A stretch of DNA of 64,000 nucleotides. Origin: Fodinicola acaciae (GTDB lineage: Bacteria; Actinomycetota; Actinomycetes; Mycobacteriales; HKI-0501). The notes under the pieces are model-generated. The model did not search any database. It saw only the letters and a program-made list of their open reading frames with translations, and was not told where the DNA came from. Below, one piece after another: positions 1 to 10,817 of the stretch. Positions within the stretch are counted from its first letter, which is position 1, and each line of letters begins with the position of its first letter. The position numbers and the translations under genes were made by a program. The stretch spans positions 1,054,001-1,118,000 of the forward strand of contig NZ_WOTN01000002.1 in assembly GCF_010993745.1 (NCBI RefSeq), given 5' to 3'.

Positions 1-1
1 T

Positions 2-1687
2 ATTCATGGAGACTTCGTCAACTCAGGTCAGCGTTTCTTCCCTGAACCTGTTGGTCACGCAACCCATTTCGGAGTGCACATATATGGCGCTTCGAAAGAT
101 GTCGGGTTTGACCATCTTTCTTGGTTGGTCTCTGCAGATGCACTGCGATTCTCTGGAAGTCATGATGGCTCAGGCGAGGTGCCGGGCGTTCGATATAGAA
201 ATGCAGAGTTTGATGAACGACCGCATCGGACCAGAGTCATCAGGGTTGACGATCGAGTGCTCGGCGTTTGGCAACGGCTATTGGGTGAGAGTGATCAACC
301 TGTCACGCAAGCTCGCCTTCTATTTCCCGTGAGCACGGCTGAAGCCTCTGCAATCGCGGCACTGGCTGACTATCCTTTGCGTCTAGCAAACCATGAGATG
401 CAGATCTCTGCTGGTTATCATGAAAGTGGTTCAAAACGAGTCAATATTATTGACTATAATCGCCGCGACGAATTGACGGGCCGCGAATATCAGCCGAACC
501 ATTGGAAAGACGTGATACTTAAAGGTCCACAGCTAAGCGTTGCTACCCCAGTCTTTAAGCGCCATGATGCCAACAGCAACGATACTTATGGCGCTGACTT
601 AGTCAGTCTGTCGGTGAATTTTGTGCCAGACACTGCGTACGTCCGAGTGGCGAGCGAGACCCGTTCATATTTGGCGGCGCAGGATCGGTGGATAAATTTC
701 AAGATTCTCAATCAGCTACGAGTCGACTCTAATGTGGTGGCACGAGCTCGCTCCACCATTGCCGAAGTCGAGCAGATTCCCGAAGAAGATGTCGCCCCGG
801 AGAAGGTGGACGAGGCCCTGGTCTTACGCTCGCGTAGACGGTACACGACATTTACACGCCTTGCGTGGCGTAGGATGATCTCGCCGAACAGTGAGCGGGC
901 TCTGTATGCGGCACTTTTTCCTCCCGGGCCTGCACATATCCACGCAATCCATAGTATGGCCATGCCTGACAACCTGCAGACAGCTATTGTGGCAGGATTC
1001 TGGGCGTCGTTACCTCTCGACTATTTCCTCCGGACGACTGGACGTGGCGATCTCCAGGTTAGCGGGGCCAAGGCGATGCCTGCCCCGGGCCTAGTAGATC
1101 ATCCTCTGGCATCCAGTCTGCTCATTCGCACACTACGTCTGAACTGCCTAACGCAAGCCTACTCTAAGTTGTGGGCCGAATTGTACGACCCGGGGTGGTT
1201 GAGATTAGAGGGATGGGTATGCGATTGGCCTGGGCTCGGCGCACTTCAGGATGTAGCCGCGGAGTGGCAGCCTGAAACACCGCTGCGGTCTGAGCGTGCA
1301 AGACGGTCGGCGCTCGTAGAGATTGATGCATTGGTGGCCGTATGGGTTGGTATGAGTGCTGACGCCCTCATCGCGGCGTACCGTGGCCGGTTTCCGGTGC
1401 TACAGAAGTACGAGGCAGCGACCTGGTTCGACGCTGATGGTTGGAAGATTGCGAGCTACGCACGGACATTCGGTCAACGCCAAACAAAGGCAAGTTGGGT
1501 TCAGTTCGAGGCCTATCGCGAGGATCCGGAGAATGTTCCACCGCCAGATGGATACACCGCGCCGTTCTATAAGGCGGATCGGGAGAAGGAGATGCGGGAG
1601 GCGCACGCTGTTTTTAAGGCTCGGTTGGATGCGGCGGTAGAGCGTGGCGAGTGGGATCCGGTCAAGCAGGAGGTGTCGAACGCATGA
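2..1687 (+). CDS. C-terminal part of a large DNA methyltransferase-like protein (Eco57I/PglX type), 5' end outside window
   Basis: The reading frame is open from base 2, so about 561 residues of a longer protein are seen. The visible part resembles the non-catalytic C-terminal (target-recognition) half of Eco57I/PglX-like adenine methyltransferases: a run AALFPPGPAHIHAIHSMAM, then AGFWASLPLDYFLR, and a long helical tail rich in charged residues. The methyltransferase motifs (FxGxG, NPPY) would lie upstream and cannot be checked here. Its TGA overlaps the ATG of the giant helicase that follows (ATGA), which implies translational coupling and a shared task: host DNA marking beside a DNA-translocating defence helicase. 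The first ~1.6 kb is less GC-rich than the downstream genes, suggesting transfer. An alternative is a type IIG-like specificity protein without its own catalytic activity. Confidence 0.6.
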   Translation: MHGDFVNSGQRFFPEPVGHATHFGVHIYGASKDVGFDHLSWLVSADALRFSGSHDGSGEVPGVRYRNAEFDERPHRTRVIRVDDRVLGVWQRLLGESDQPVTQARLLFPVSTAEASAIAALADYPLRLANHEMQISAGYHESGSKRVNIIDYNRRDELTGREYQPNHWKDVILKGPQLSVATPVFKRHDANSNDTYGADLVSLSVNFVPDTAYVRVASETRSYLAAQDRWINFKILNQLRVDSNVVARARSTIAEVEQIPEEDVAPEKVDEALVLRSRRRYTTFTRLAWRRMISPNSERALYAALFPPGPAHIHAIHSMAMPDNLQTAIVAGFWASLPLDYFLRTTGRGDLQVSGAKAMPAPGLVDHPLASSLLIRTLRLNCLTQAYSKLWAELYDPGWLRLEGWVCDWPGLGALQDVAAEWQPETPLRSERARRSALVEIDALVAVWVGMSADALIAAYRGRFPVLQKYEAATWFDADGWKIASYARTFGQRQTKASWVQFEAYREDPENVPPPDGYTAPFYKADREKEMREAHAVFKARLDAAVERGEWDPVKQEVSNA

Positions 1688-4600
1688 GGCCGACGCTGGA
1701 AGCGCAGGGACTCAAGGAAAGCCTCCTGCAATACCTGTCAACCACGTACGCACTGACCGACGAAGGCGCGCGCGAGTCGCTACACCGGTTCCTGGGGGAC
1801 GAGACCGCTGGCATGTTTCGCGGTCCCTTCCTCCGTATCCGCGCGCCGTTTGTTACCGCCGACGCCAGCTGGCGTGACAGCCTGGACTGGCGGCCAGACA
1901 ACTGGACCCCGTACGCGCACCAAGCCGCCGCCTTTGCCCGCCTGACTTCGGCACACGACCACACTCCACAACCGACACTCGTCACCACCGGTACGGGATC
2001 AGGGAAGACGGAGGCGTTTCTATATCCGGTCCTTGACCACTGCATACGTGAAAAGGCGGCCGGCCGGGACGGAATCAAGGCGGTCATCCTCTATCCCATG
2101 AACGCTCTGGCCGCTGACCAGGCACAGCGTCTCAACGATCTACTCGTCGAGCACCAGGAGTTAGCCCGACTCCGCAGCGGTCTCTACATCGGCGAAAAGG
2201 CAGCGACGACGTACGAGAAGGTTTACACAAATCGCTCGGACATGTGGCTGTCGCCGCCAGATATCCTGCTCACTAACTACAAGATGCTCGACATGCTGCT
2301 TCAGCGCTCATACGACGCTCCATTATGGACCGACGCTGATCTGCGCTATGTCGTTGTCGACGAGTTCCATACATACGACGGTGCGCAAGGTACCGATGTG
2401 GCAATGCTGCTTCGACGGCTGGCGGCCGCGGTCGGAGCATCCGAGCCCGGTCGGCCACTCGGCCGAATCTGTCCGGTGGCGACGTCCGCAACACTGGCCT
2501 CCGGTAGGAGTCAGGATGATCAGACCAATCTCCTCGAAGTCGCGACCCAGATTTTCGGCACCGAGTTCACCGCTGACGCCGTCATCGGGGAAGACCGGCA
2601 ATCTGTCGAGGAGTTTATCCCAACCGAAGGGTTCGACCCACTTCTTCCAATGCCGTTGCCCGAACAATTAGCTGCGCTGCCCGATCCATCGAAGAACCCA
2701 GATGCAGCCGCCGATCTCGTCGAAGCGGTTACAGGCGAACGTGGCTTGGACCCGTTCGAGCTTGGCAAGAAACTGAAGAAGCACGTTCTTACCTCCGCCG
2801 TCCTGCATTCCCTCACAGATGGAGTGCGGACTAACGCGGAGATATTGAATAGAATGTGGCGCGCCAACGCGCAGTCGTGGGTGCAGACGATCACTCGCCA
2901 GCCTGACGTGGCGGCCACAGCTTTGGCTCGCTTCGTGGCATTACTTTCAATAGCTCGCGATCCCGCCTCCAAAGCGGAACATCCGCGACCATTCGTTCAC
3001 GTTGAGGTCCATCAATGGGCGCGGTCGGTGTCTCGACTGGTACGTGGGGTTCAACCCTGGCCCGAAGCCGAGTTCCGATGGGACTCGCCGGGAGCTACCG
3101 ATCTGCAGAGCTCGATCCACGCCCGTACGACCCCGGTCACCGTGGCGACCTCCGGCCAACCAGCAAACCTGTTCCTCCCGGCGATCTACTGCCGGGAGTG
3201 CGGCCGCTCCGGTTGGGCAGTGTTCTCTCCGGAGAGCGACGATCAGGAAGTCGAGTTCGACACGCACAAGACTCGGCTGGCGTCGACTGGTCGTGACAAG
3301 GTCCGGGTACGGAACTTGATCGCGGCAACCAACCACGAGGCGCGTGAGGTCTTCACAACGGCGCCAGTCACCGGACGAAGCGATACCGGCGCACTTGGGC
3401 AAGGCGCCGGCGGTGCACTGATGGTGCTGGATGGTCTACGCCACAGGCTGCGGCCACCTGATCCGGGCAATGACTACAGCCCGCAAGGCGAGCCGCGGCT
3501 AGCTGCCCGAGACTCAACGTTCGTTCTGGTCAACCTCGGCCCGACAGCGAATACGGCAGCGTCGCAGGACTGGTGCCCTGCATGCGGTGAACACAATGCG
3601 ATCCGCTATCTCGGCACCGGCGCCGCGGCGCTCGCCGCGGCTTGTGTTACTCAGCTCTTTACGGGCGGCGAGCTCGACCCTGAGCTGGGCGAGGAAAAGA
3701 CGCTGATGTTCAACGACTCCGTGCAAGACGCCGCCCACCGGGCGGGGTTCGTCGCAAGCCGCTCATACACCTTCTCCCTCCGCGCGCTCTTCAAGAAACA
3801 CCTCTTCGAGGAAGATCAGACCCCACTCAATGACCTAATTGCCGATGTTGTTGCGGCAACAACAGACCCTCAAACGTTACGTGCCGTCGTGCCGACTGAT
3901 CTTCACGACCTCAGAGGTGTCAGCAAGCTGCTTTCCGGACAGGGTGGTGGCCGCAACCTGCCCACCTGGCGGCTCGTCGGTGAACGGCTCGCTTTCGAAG
4001 CCCTGATGGAGTTCGGCTTTCGATCGCGCAATGGCCGCACGCTCGAGTTGACGCGTACCGCGGCCGCGCACGTACGTATCCCCGACGCCGAGCTTGCGAT
4101 CGAGCTTGTTAAAGCCACACACCTAGAACCGACAAAGGCCGACGTGCCGCTGATCATGCAGGACGACGCTCGGTACCTAGCGTTTCTCCGCGTATTCCTG
4201 GAGCGGCTGCGGACGCGCGGTGCGGTCAAGCATCAGTGGCTAGCGAACTACCTACGCGAAGCTGGTACCAGTCGATACCACATCTGGGGCGGCAGGCCCG
4301 AGGGCATGCGGGCCTTTCCTCGGGGGATCGCCGCTCCTATTTTCCTCATCAATCAGCCCAAGGCGGGAAGCGAGTTCGATTTTGCGACTGGGAGGCTCTC
4401 TTGGTACGAGCGCTGGACCCAACGCTGCCTGGAACTGCCGCGCGAGATGGTTCCTGACTTCTGGAACCGCCTGCTCCCGCAGCTCGCTACCGCGGGGGTG
4501 CTGTCGGTTGCCACACCCAATGACAGCTCGGTTCGGATCTACGGCCTACAGCCTGGCAACATCGGCATTCAGCTGTTGACGGATGACGCGGTAAACGTCG

Positions 4601-7600
4601 CGTTCGTACGTTGCCCGGTCTGTTTTTGGGAACAGACGGTGCACCCAACGCTGCTCGACCAGTGGCATGGCCAGCCTTGCCCCTCATACCGGTGTCGTGC
4701 TGGCCGGCTGATCGCCGGCGACCGGCCTGAAGAGCTAGGAGTCCACCACCGGGACCGAGACTACCGCAACGACTACTACCGGCACCTTTACCGGAAAGCC
4801 GGCACGTATCAAGTCATCACCGCCGAGCACACCGGCATGCTCAGCCGTGCGGAGCGGGAACGCGTGGAGGCGGCCTTCAGACACGGCACCGGATTCAGGG
4901 ATCCTAATGTGTTGTCCTGTACGCCGACCCTCGAAATGGGTATCGACATCGGCGATCTGTCTGCCGTGGTACTGGCCGCGCTGCCACGGCGGCCGGCAAA
5001 TTACGCACAACAGGTCGGACGGGCCGGTCGTCGTACCGGCAACGCCTTCTTGCTAACGATTCCCGACCGCCGGCGCCGAGACCTGTACTTCCTTGAGCAA
5101 CCTCAAGAGATGATTGCGGGACAAATCATTCCTCCTGGCTGCTATCTGTCTGCGATCGAGATCCTTCGCCGTCAGTATCTTGCACACCTGCTGGACCTGG
5201 CCGCTCGTGGACGGCTCATACGCGGCGACGGCATTCCGTTGCGCGCCCTTCCCTCGCACGCACCCGCGCTTTTCGGTCCGTCTGGGTATCTGAGGGACCT
5301 CGTCGAGCTGGCCGTTGCCCAAGGAGATAGGCTCGTCGAAGATTTCCTCGGGCTCTTCCCTACTGGAGTGACCGATGAAGCTAAGGCGGACCTACACGCA
5401 TTTGCCACCCGAGGGCTTCGCGGCAAGGTAGAGGAAGCTGAACGTGCATGGCGCGACGCAGAAGAGGTCCTGCGCACCAGGCTGAAGTTGATCGACGAGG
5501 CGCACGATGAGCTCCACGACTCAGATCCAGAGCAACTTCAGCAAAAGAAAGAACTAGATGGCGAGCGCCGAGCAGTCAGCAAGAAACTTACGGGATTAGG
5601 ATTGACACTTGCCCAGAACGCGATGTGCGATTTAGGACTGCTGCCAAACTATGCGTTGATCGATGCCGTAACGACCTTGAATGCGACACTCTACTGGCCG
5701 GAGGTCAACGAGCGAACTGGAAAGAATTGGTACACCTCCGCGCTCCGCTCATACAGCCGACCGCAACGCTTTGCGTTGTCCGAACTCGCGCCTGGCAATA
5801 CGTTCTACGTGAACGGCTACAAGCATGAGATAGGCGGTTTGGAGATCGGTACGGCTGCTCGTCCGCAATGGCGGAACTGGAGGTTCTGCCAGGACTGCGG
5901 CTACGTCCGAACGGAAAATGCAGTCGACGACCGATCACCATGCCCACGCTGCAACAGCACTCGAATCGCCGATGACGGTTCGTGCCTGCACAAGGTTGTC
6001 GAACCCTCGATTGTTACCTCACGCGACAAGCGCGAGGACGCTCGGATCGGAGACGACCGGGACGACCGAGATCAACGGCTGTTCAGCGTCATCGATGCGG
6101 TCGACATTCCGCTAGAGGCGATCGACCCGGGTACGTCCTGGCGACACGCAACCCAAACATTCGGCGTTGACTATTGCCGTACCACTGTCATTCGACGGGT
6201 GAACGTGGGCGAGGCTCGATTCGACCGGCAGGTAGAAGACGATCTCGCCGGCCAGTCCGTTCGGTTGAGCCCGTTCTATGTCTGCACCGGTTGCGGCGCA
6301 GCGACGGCGGACGGAAGGCCGGTCTTTGACCACCATCCGGACGCACTGAACTCCTCAGCAGCCAGGAATCCGCAGCTCAAACATCATCTGCCTTGGTGCA
6401 GGTTGCGACGAGGAAAGAGCCCAGAGAGTGTTCCTCAGGAACCGGTCCTGCTCGCTCACGAACTGCGTACGGAGGCCCTACGGATCCTGTTGCCGGCCGT
6501 TACCGTTCTGGTAGAAGAGAAGGTCCACTCGTTCCGCGCCGCTCTGCGACTTGGCGTTGACAAGCATTTTGGTGGTGACCCACAGCATCTCGACACCACG
6601 CTAGCCTCCATGCCGGACGCGGCCAGCGGTGAACGGCGCTATTTCCTCGTCCTCTACGACCGTCTTCCCGGCGGCACCGGCTATCTGCACCGGCTGACCG
6701 GAGCGGACGCGATGAAGGCGACGCTGTTAGAGGCGCGTCGGGTCCTCCTGAATTGCCCCTGTCAAGACGAAGGGCGCCGCGCCTGCCATCGCTGTTTGCA
6801 CCGCTACACCGACGAGCGCTACCAAGACATTGTCTCGCGTCGTGAGGCTCTGGAGATCCTGAACGACCTGCTGGGACCCATCGACGAGCGCGGCAATGTG
6901 CTGGACGACACCTGGGTGACTGACAAGGTTCCCACCACCGACCTGATCGGATTGGACGGCCAGGTCGAGTCGGACCTCGAAGCACGCTTCCTTGCGGCTC
7001 TGCGGCAATGGGTCACGACTGACGGCACCGCTGCGCTGGACGAGGATGGCAGAGCCAGCGGCTACCTGCGGTTCGCCGACTCTGCCGGCATCGTGAGCTG
7101 GAGGTTAACCGCACAACGGAGCCACGGGTACACGCGCACTGACTTCACCTTCGAGCGTACCGACGGCCCAAGGCAGACGGTAACCGTATACGTGGATGGC
7201 TACAATTTCCACGCAACCGGCGAGCGGAACCGAGTCGCAACCGATGGCAATAAGCGCAATCAGCTTCGTGCTGACGGAGGAATAATCTTCCAGGTGACCT
7301 GGACGGACCTTGACCTTTTCGAGAATCGGAAGACTGACGCTGAACCGGTCTGGCCGCCGTACCGGGGCAACGCCCAGAACCAGGCCAAAGACGTGTACGA
7401 ACAGCTCGGCGGACGGCGGGCAGACCTGGCCGATGCTGTGTTCGTCAACCCGATCGAAACGCTCTTGGCGTACTTGCGCCAACCCGATGGCGCGATCTGG
7501 GCGCGAGGAGCGAAGGCGCTCGTTTCTGGCTTGATGACATCTGCGTCTCCGATTGCACAAGGTGTGAACCGCACTGGCGCGCGTCAGGCGCTACAGGCCG

Positions 7601-8418
7601 AACTCGCCTCCAATAGAGGCAATTCCCCGGCGAAAGCGCTTGAAGCGAGCAACGGTCCTGTTCATATCATGCGTAGCACTGACCTTCACGGCCTGTCACT
7701 CGTGTTCACTCTCGACTCGGCAAATGGTACGTCCGCTGCTGACGTGCGTTGGAGCGCCATCGCCATTCTTGATGACACAGCTGACGCAATGGATGCCGAC
7801 GACTATCGGCTGCGTTGGCGTTCCTGGCTCTACTGGTCGAACCTGCTGCAGTTCCTCGGCTATGCCGGAGGTGACGGGATCCAGCTGGCCACAAGCAGTG
7901 CCGCCGGCTATCCGGTCGAAGTCCTTGCCGTATGCGGTGGCGTCGGCGAGCTCGGATCCTTTGTCGACAAGGTTAAGCCGCGAAGTCCGGCTGGGCCGGC
8001 GGGTGGGTCGAAGCGCCGACTATCGGAGGTCGCGAGTATTTCGGCCAGCGCCGAGCCCGTGTTGCGTAGCCTCGTTCGGGACTCCCGTTGGGACAAGGAA
8101 ATCTTGCCCATCCTTGAAGTGGATGAGCCCGACTCTGAGCTCACTGAGCTCGCGAGGGAACTCGCCGCGCAGGGCAAGCAGGCACCGGTCTTCGGCTACG
8201 AGCTCGGCGAACGAGGCTGGCAGGTGGACTTTGGTTGGGAAGTCTTGAAAGTCGCTGTGGTTCCGAAGGTTCACGAGAGTCCGGACGAAGAAGCGCGCAA
8301 GCGCGACGAAGCGTACGAAGAAGCAGGGTGGACGGTCCGAACAGCCGCCGACTGGCTGGACGACTTCGACATGCTTCTCCAGCTGCTTCCCGACGCGGAA
8401 GGGACTGTATCCCCATGA
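1684..8418 (+). CDS. Giant DEAD/DEAH-type helicase with DUF1998 (DruE/DISARM-like defence helicase), 2244 aa
   Basis: The ATG at 1684 is chosen because it overlaps the stop of the upstream gene (ATGA). Superfamily 2 motifs are clear: Walker A TTGTGSGKTEAF near residue 100, Walker B VVVDEFHTYDG near 223 (DEFH in place of DEAH), motif III SATLA near 267, and motif VI QQVGRAGRR near 1110. The roughly 840-residue gap between motifs III and VI carries putative zinc ribbons (CRECGRSG, CPACGEH, CPVCFWEQ). Another ribbon, CQDCGYVRT...CPRC, follows at about 1400, and the DUF1998-type cysteine cluster CPCQDEGRRACHRCLHRY lies near 1690. Helicase plus DUF1998 in one very long chain is the layout of DruE; DISARM splits it into DrmA and DrmB. 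The last ~400 residues are unrecognised. The likely role is DNA translocation or unwinding during anti-phage defence. Confidence 0.8.
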   Translation: MRPTLEAQGLKESLLQYLSTTYALTDEGARESLHRFLGDETAGMFRGPFLRIRAPFVTADASWRDSLDWRPDNWTPYAHQAAAFARLTSAHDHTPQPTLVTTGTGSGKTEAFLYPVLDHCIREKAAGRDGIKAVILYPMNALAADQAQRLNDLLVEHQELARLRSGLYIGEKAATTYEKVYTNRSDMWLSPPDILLTNYKMLDMLLQRSYDAPLWTDADLRYVVVDEFHTYDGAQGTDVAMLLRRLAAAVGASEPGRPLGRICPVATSATLASGRSQDDQTNLLEVATQIFGTEFTADAVIGEDRQSVEEFIPTEGFDPLLPMPLPEQLAALPDPSKNPDAAADLVEAVTGERGLDPFELGKKLKKHVLTSAVLHSLTDGVRTNAEILNRMWRANAQSWVQTITRQPDVAATALARFVALLSIARDPASKAEHPRPFVHVEVHQWARSVSRLVRGVQPWPEAEFRWDSPGATDLQSSIHARTTPVTVATSGQPANLFLPAIYCRECGRSGWAVFSPESDDQEVEFDTHKTRLASTGRDKVRVRNLIAATNHEAREVFTTAPVTGRSDTGALGQGAGGALMVLDGLRHRLRPPDPGNDYSPQGEPRLAARDSTFVLVNLGPTANTAASQDWCPACGEHNAIRYLGTGAAALAAACVTQLFTGGELDPELGEEKTLMFNDSVQDAAHRAGFVASRSYTFSLRALFKKHLFEEDQTPLNDLIADVVAATTDPQTLRAVVPTDLHDLRGVSKLLSGQGGGRNLPTWRLVGERLAFEALMEFGFRSRNGRTLELTRTAAAHVRIPDAELAIELVKATHLEPTKADVPLIMQDDARYLAFLRVFLERLRTRGAVKHQWLANYLREAGTSRYHIWGGRPEGMRAFPRGIAAPIFLINQPKAGSEFDFATGRLSWYERWTQRCLELPREMVPDFWNRLLPQLATAGVLSVATPNDSSVRIYGLQPGNIGIQLLTDDAVNVAFVRCPVCFWEQTVHPTLLDQWHGQPCPSYRCRAGRLIAGDRPEELGVHHRDRDYRNDYYRHLYRKAGTYQVITAEHTGMLSRAERERVEAAFRHGTGFRDPNVLSCTPTLEMGIDIGDLSAVVLAALPRRPANYAQQVGRAGRRTGNAFLLTIPDRRRRDLYFLEQPQEMIAGQIIPPGCYLSAIEILRRQYLAHLLDLAARGRLIRGDGIPLRALPSHAPALFGPSGYLRDLVELAVAQGDRLVEDFLGLFPTGVTDEAKADLHAFATRGLRGKVEEAERAWRDAEEVLRTRLKLIDEAHDELHDSDPEQLQQKKELDGERRAVSKKLTGLGLTLAQNAMCDLGLLPNYALIDAVTTLNATLYWPEVNERTGKNWYTSALRSYSRPQRFALSELAPGNTFYVNGYKHEIGGLEIGTAARPQWRNWRFCQDCGYVRTENAVDDRSPCPRCNSTRIADDGSCLHKVVEPSIVTSRDKREDARIGDDRDDRDQRLFSVIDAVDIPLEAIDPGTSWRHATQTFGVDYCRTTVIRRVNVGEARFDRQVEDDLAGQSVRLSPFYVCTGCGAATADGRPVFDHHPDALNSSAARNPQLKHHLPWCRLRRGKSPESVPQEPVLLAHELRTEALRILLPAVTVLVEEKVHSFRAALRLGVDKHFGGDPQHLDTTLASMPDAASGERRYFLVLYDRLPGGTGYLHRLTGADAMKATLLEARRVLLNCPCQDEGRRACHRCLHRYTDERYQDIVSRREALEILNDLLGPIDERGNVLDDTWVTDKVPTTDLIGLDGQVESDLEARFLAALRQWVTTDGTAALDEDGRASGYLRFADSAGIVSWRLTAQRSHGYTRTDFTFERTDGPRQTVTVYVDGYNFHATGERNRVATDGNKRNQLRADGGIIFQVTWTDLDLFENRKTDAEPVWPPYRGNAQNQAKDVYEQLGGRRADLADAVFVNPIETLLAYLRQPDGAIWARGAKALVSGLMTSASPIAQGVNRTGARQALQAELASNRGNSPAKALEASNGPVHIMRSTDLHGLSLVFTLDSANGTSAADVRWSAIAILDDTADAMDADDYRLRWRSWLYWSNLLQFLGYAGGDGIQLATSSAAGYPVEVLAVCGGVGELGSFVDKVKPRSPAGPAGGSKRRLSEVASISASAEPVLRSLVRDSRWDKEILPILEVDEPDSELTELARELAAQGKQAPVFGYELGERGWQVDFGWEVLKVAVVPKVHESPDEEARKRDEAYEEAGWTVRTAADWLDDFDMLLQLLPDAEGTVSP

Positions 8419-10703
8419 CAGCTCGCCTCAGTCTCTACCAGAAAGCCGAGCAGGAGCTATACAAGCTCGACCGCACCGTGAAGGCCAAGTTCTACGACTT
8501 CTGTCACCTCTTTCGCGATAATCCTGACCATCCCGGCCTTGATCTCAAGCCACTCAAAGGCGACAAGCGAGTCTTCAGGGCCAAGGTCGACCAGTCCTAC
8601 CGTGCCCTGCTCGCTAAGACCGGCATCGATGCGGACGGCCAGGAAAGCTGGCTCGTCATCGCCGTACGTCACCGCAGACACGTCTATGAGGAGCTGTCGG
8701 TCGCCATCAACCGGATCACCGGGGAGATCGAGTTCGTGGACCTGGCGGTAGTCGGGGGCAGTATTCTGCAGCGTGCCGGCATCACGCTCACGCCGACCGA
8801 GCCTGAGGGCGAGGTTCACACTGAGTCCGTGCCGTCACTGCAGGTATCGACCAAATCCGTCCCGCTCCTGGCTGATGTCACGGCAGCGGATCTACGTGCT
8901 CTCGGTGTCAACGACCAGCTCATTGATCTTGCGTTGACGGTTACCGATAGCGATGAGCTCTATCAGCTGGTTGATGGTGCGCCATTGCTTTCCAAAGATG
9001 TACTCATCGGGCTCGGCGCGGGCATGAGCATTGCGGAGGTACGAAAAGAAATCACCGCTCCGGTCGAGATCGAGTTCGACAAGGACGACACCGAGAATCT
9101 GGCTGCAGCGCTCTCGAGGACCACCGTTACCACCGTGGACAAGGACATAAAGTCCGTCCTCGAAGAGGGAGACTTCCGTGCATGGAAAGTCTTTCTTCAT
9201 CCGACCCAAGCTAAACTCATCAGTCGTAACTACAACGGTCCAGCCCGCGTGTCCGGCGGTCCAGGCACCGGCAAGACGATTGTGGCCTTGCATCGCGTAA
9301 AGCATCTCGCAGAACAGTTGCCACCCGGTCCCGGTATGCCGATTCTGCTGACGACCTTCACCAAAAACCTCACGACAGACCTGCGTGCTCGCCTAGCATC
9401 TCTACTCGAGCCAGACCTGTTAGCTCGCGTAGAGATCACGCACATCGACCAGCTCGCTGCGCGCGTACTCAGCGAAAACGCCACCGGCAGCAGCAGGCAG
9501 CGTATTTACGACACTGTCGCGCTCGACCACCTGCGTAATCTGCTCGCAGAAACCGGGCCCTCCCGGTGGTCACCCACCTTCCTTCTTGAAGAATGGGACC
9601 AGGTCATCCTTGGGCAGTCCTTAAGCAACCGTCGGGGCTACTTCGAGGCCCGGCGCGCCGGCCGTGGACGTTCACTTACCCGTCCTGAACGGCACCAGAT
9701 CTGGACATTGCTGGAACAGTTCACCGCACGTCTGGAGAAGGACGGTCTTGAAACCTGGGGTCAAGCTGCCGAGCGCGCCGCCCGGTTGGAAATGGAACGG
9801 GCAAGAAAGATTGAGGAACGACGGACGCATTCGGCGGCGGGTGACAGGCGAAGCGTTGACGACGACAGTTCCAGTGTCCAGTATGCCGACTACCGATACC
9901 GGCACGTTGTTGTAGATGAGGCGCAAGACCTGCGCGCCGCGCACTGGAAGATGCTGCGGGCAATGGTTCCGCAAACCTCGAGTGATCTGTTCATAGCCGG
10001 CGACACGCATCAACGTATCTACGATCACCAAGTCACCCTAAGTACGGTCGGGATTAGTATCCGCGGCCGATCGTCACGGCTGACTCTTAGCTATCGCACG
10101 ACCCGGGAGATCCTTGCCCGTGTCGTAGGTATCGTTGCTCCCGAGCAAATATCGTACGATAATCTCGACGACGGAACGGACACCCTTGACGGTTACCGCT
10201 CCGTTCTTCATGGCTCCGCCCCTGAATTCGTTGGCTTCGACTCGCTGGACGATGAGCTTGCTGAGCTGGCCGGCGCTCTGCGGCGTTGGCGTGAGGAGAT
10301 CTCCAACGCAAGCGATGGCACCCGGCTGGATCCTCGCGGCACGATGGCCGTTTGTGTGCCGGACCGGGATACAGCCGCGAAGGTCGTACATTACCTTTCC
10401 GCGAAGGCCGGTATCACTTGCGCCGAGCTTACGAAAGACGGCCCTAAAGGCGATGGTGAGGTTCATGTCGGGACCATGCACCGGTTCAAGGGCCTGGAGT
10501 ACCAAAAACTTGCCATCGTCGCTGCGAGGGATGGCCTCATCCCTCGCGCCGGGCTCATTGAGTCCTACCGGAAGGAGGATCCTCAACGTTACGCCCGCGA
10601 GGAGCGTAAGGCCCGCTCCCTGCTGTTCGTCGCGGCCACCCGCGCTCGTGACACTCTTCGTATCAGCTGGCATGGTAAACCCAGCCCGTACCTACCGGTG
10701 TGA
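8415..10703 (+). CDS. RelE/ParE-like toxin-fold domain fused to UvrD/Rep-type SF1 helicase, 762 aa
   Basis: The start is the ATG at 8415, overlapping the previous stop (ATGA). Residues about 1-85 look like a RelE/ParE fold: YQKAEQELYKLD, then LKPLKGDKRVFRAKVDQSYRALL and a strand ending WLVIAVRHRRHVYEEL. A helical linker of ~180 residues follows. The rest is an SF1A helicase: Walker A GGPGTGKTIVALHR near 280, VVVDEAQDLRAAHWK near 500, AGDTHQRIYDH, LTLSYRTTREIL, GTMHRFKGLEYQ near 690 and LLFVAATRARDTL near 733. The helicase core looks catalytically intact. The toxin-like domain could bind RNA or ribosomes, or be only a structural sensor; its catalytic residues cannot be judged. Overlap with the giant helicase implies one operon and one defence system. 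Confidence 0.85.
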   Translation: MTARLSLYQKAEQELYKLDRTVKAKFYDFCHLFRDNPDHPGLDLKPLKGDKRVFRAKVDQSYRALLAKTGIDADGQESWLVIAVRHRRHVYEELSVAINRITGEIEFVDLAVVGGSILQRAGITLTPTEPEGEVHTESVPSLQVSTKSVPLLADVTAADLRALGVNDQLIDLALTVTDSDELYQLVDGAPLLSKDVLIGLGAGMSIAEVRKEITAPVEIEFDKDDTENLAAALSRTTVTTVDKDIKSVLEEGDFRAWKVFLHPTQAKLISRNYNGPARVSGGPGTGKTIVALHRVKHLAEQLPPGPGMPILLTTFTKNLTTDLRARLASLLEPDLLARVEITHIDQLAARVLSENATGSSRQRIYDTVALDHLRNLLAETGPSRWSPTFLLEEWDQVILGQSLSNRRGYFEARRAGRGRSLTRPERHQIWTLLEQFTARLEKDGLETWGQAAERAARLEMERARKIEERRTHSAAGDRRSVDDDSSSVQYADYRYRHVVVDEAQDLRAAHWKMLRAMVPQTSSDLFIAGDTHQRIYDHQVTLSTVGISIRGRSSRLTLSYRTTREILARVVGIVAPEQISYDNLDDGTDTLDGYRSVLHGSAPEFVGFDSLDDELAELAGALRRWREEISNASDGTRLDPRGTMAVCVPDRDTAAKVVHYLSAKAGITCAELTKDGPKGDGEVHVGTMHRFKGLEYQKLAIVAARDGLIPRAGLIESYRKEDPQRYAREERKARSLLFVAATRARDTLRISWHGKPSPYLPV

Positions 10704-10817
10704 TCCGCAAAGAGGCACCAAGACCTACACGCACGCCCGAACGGACCATTTCGCTAGATGGCGGTCCCAGGCAAGATGATCGGAATGACGAACGCTGGGG
10801 AGAAAGCGCAAGTGGCC

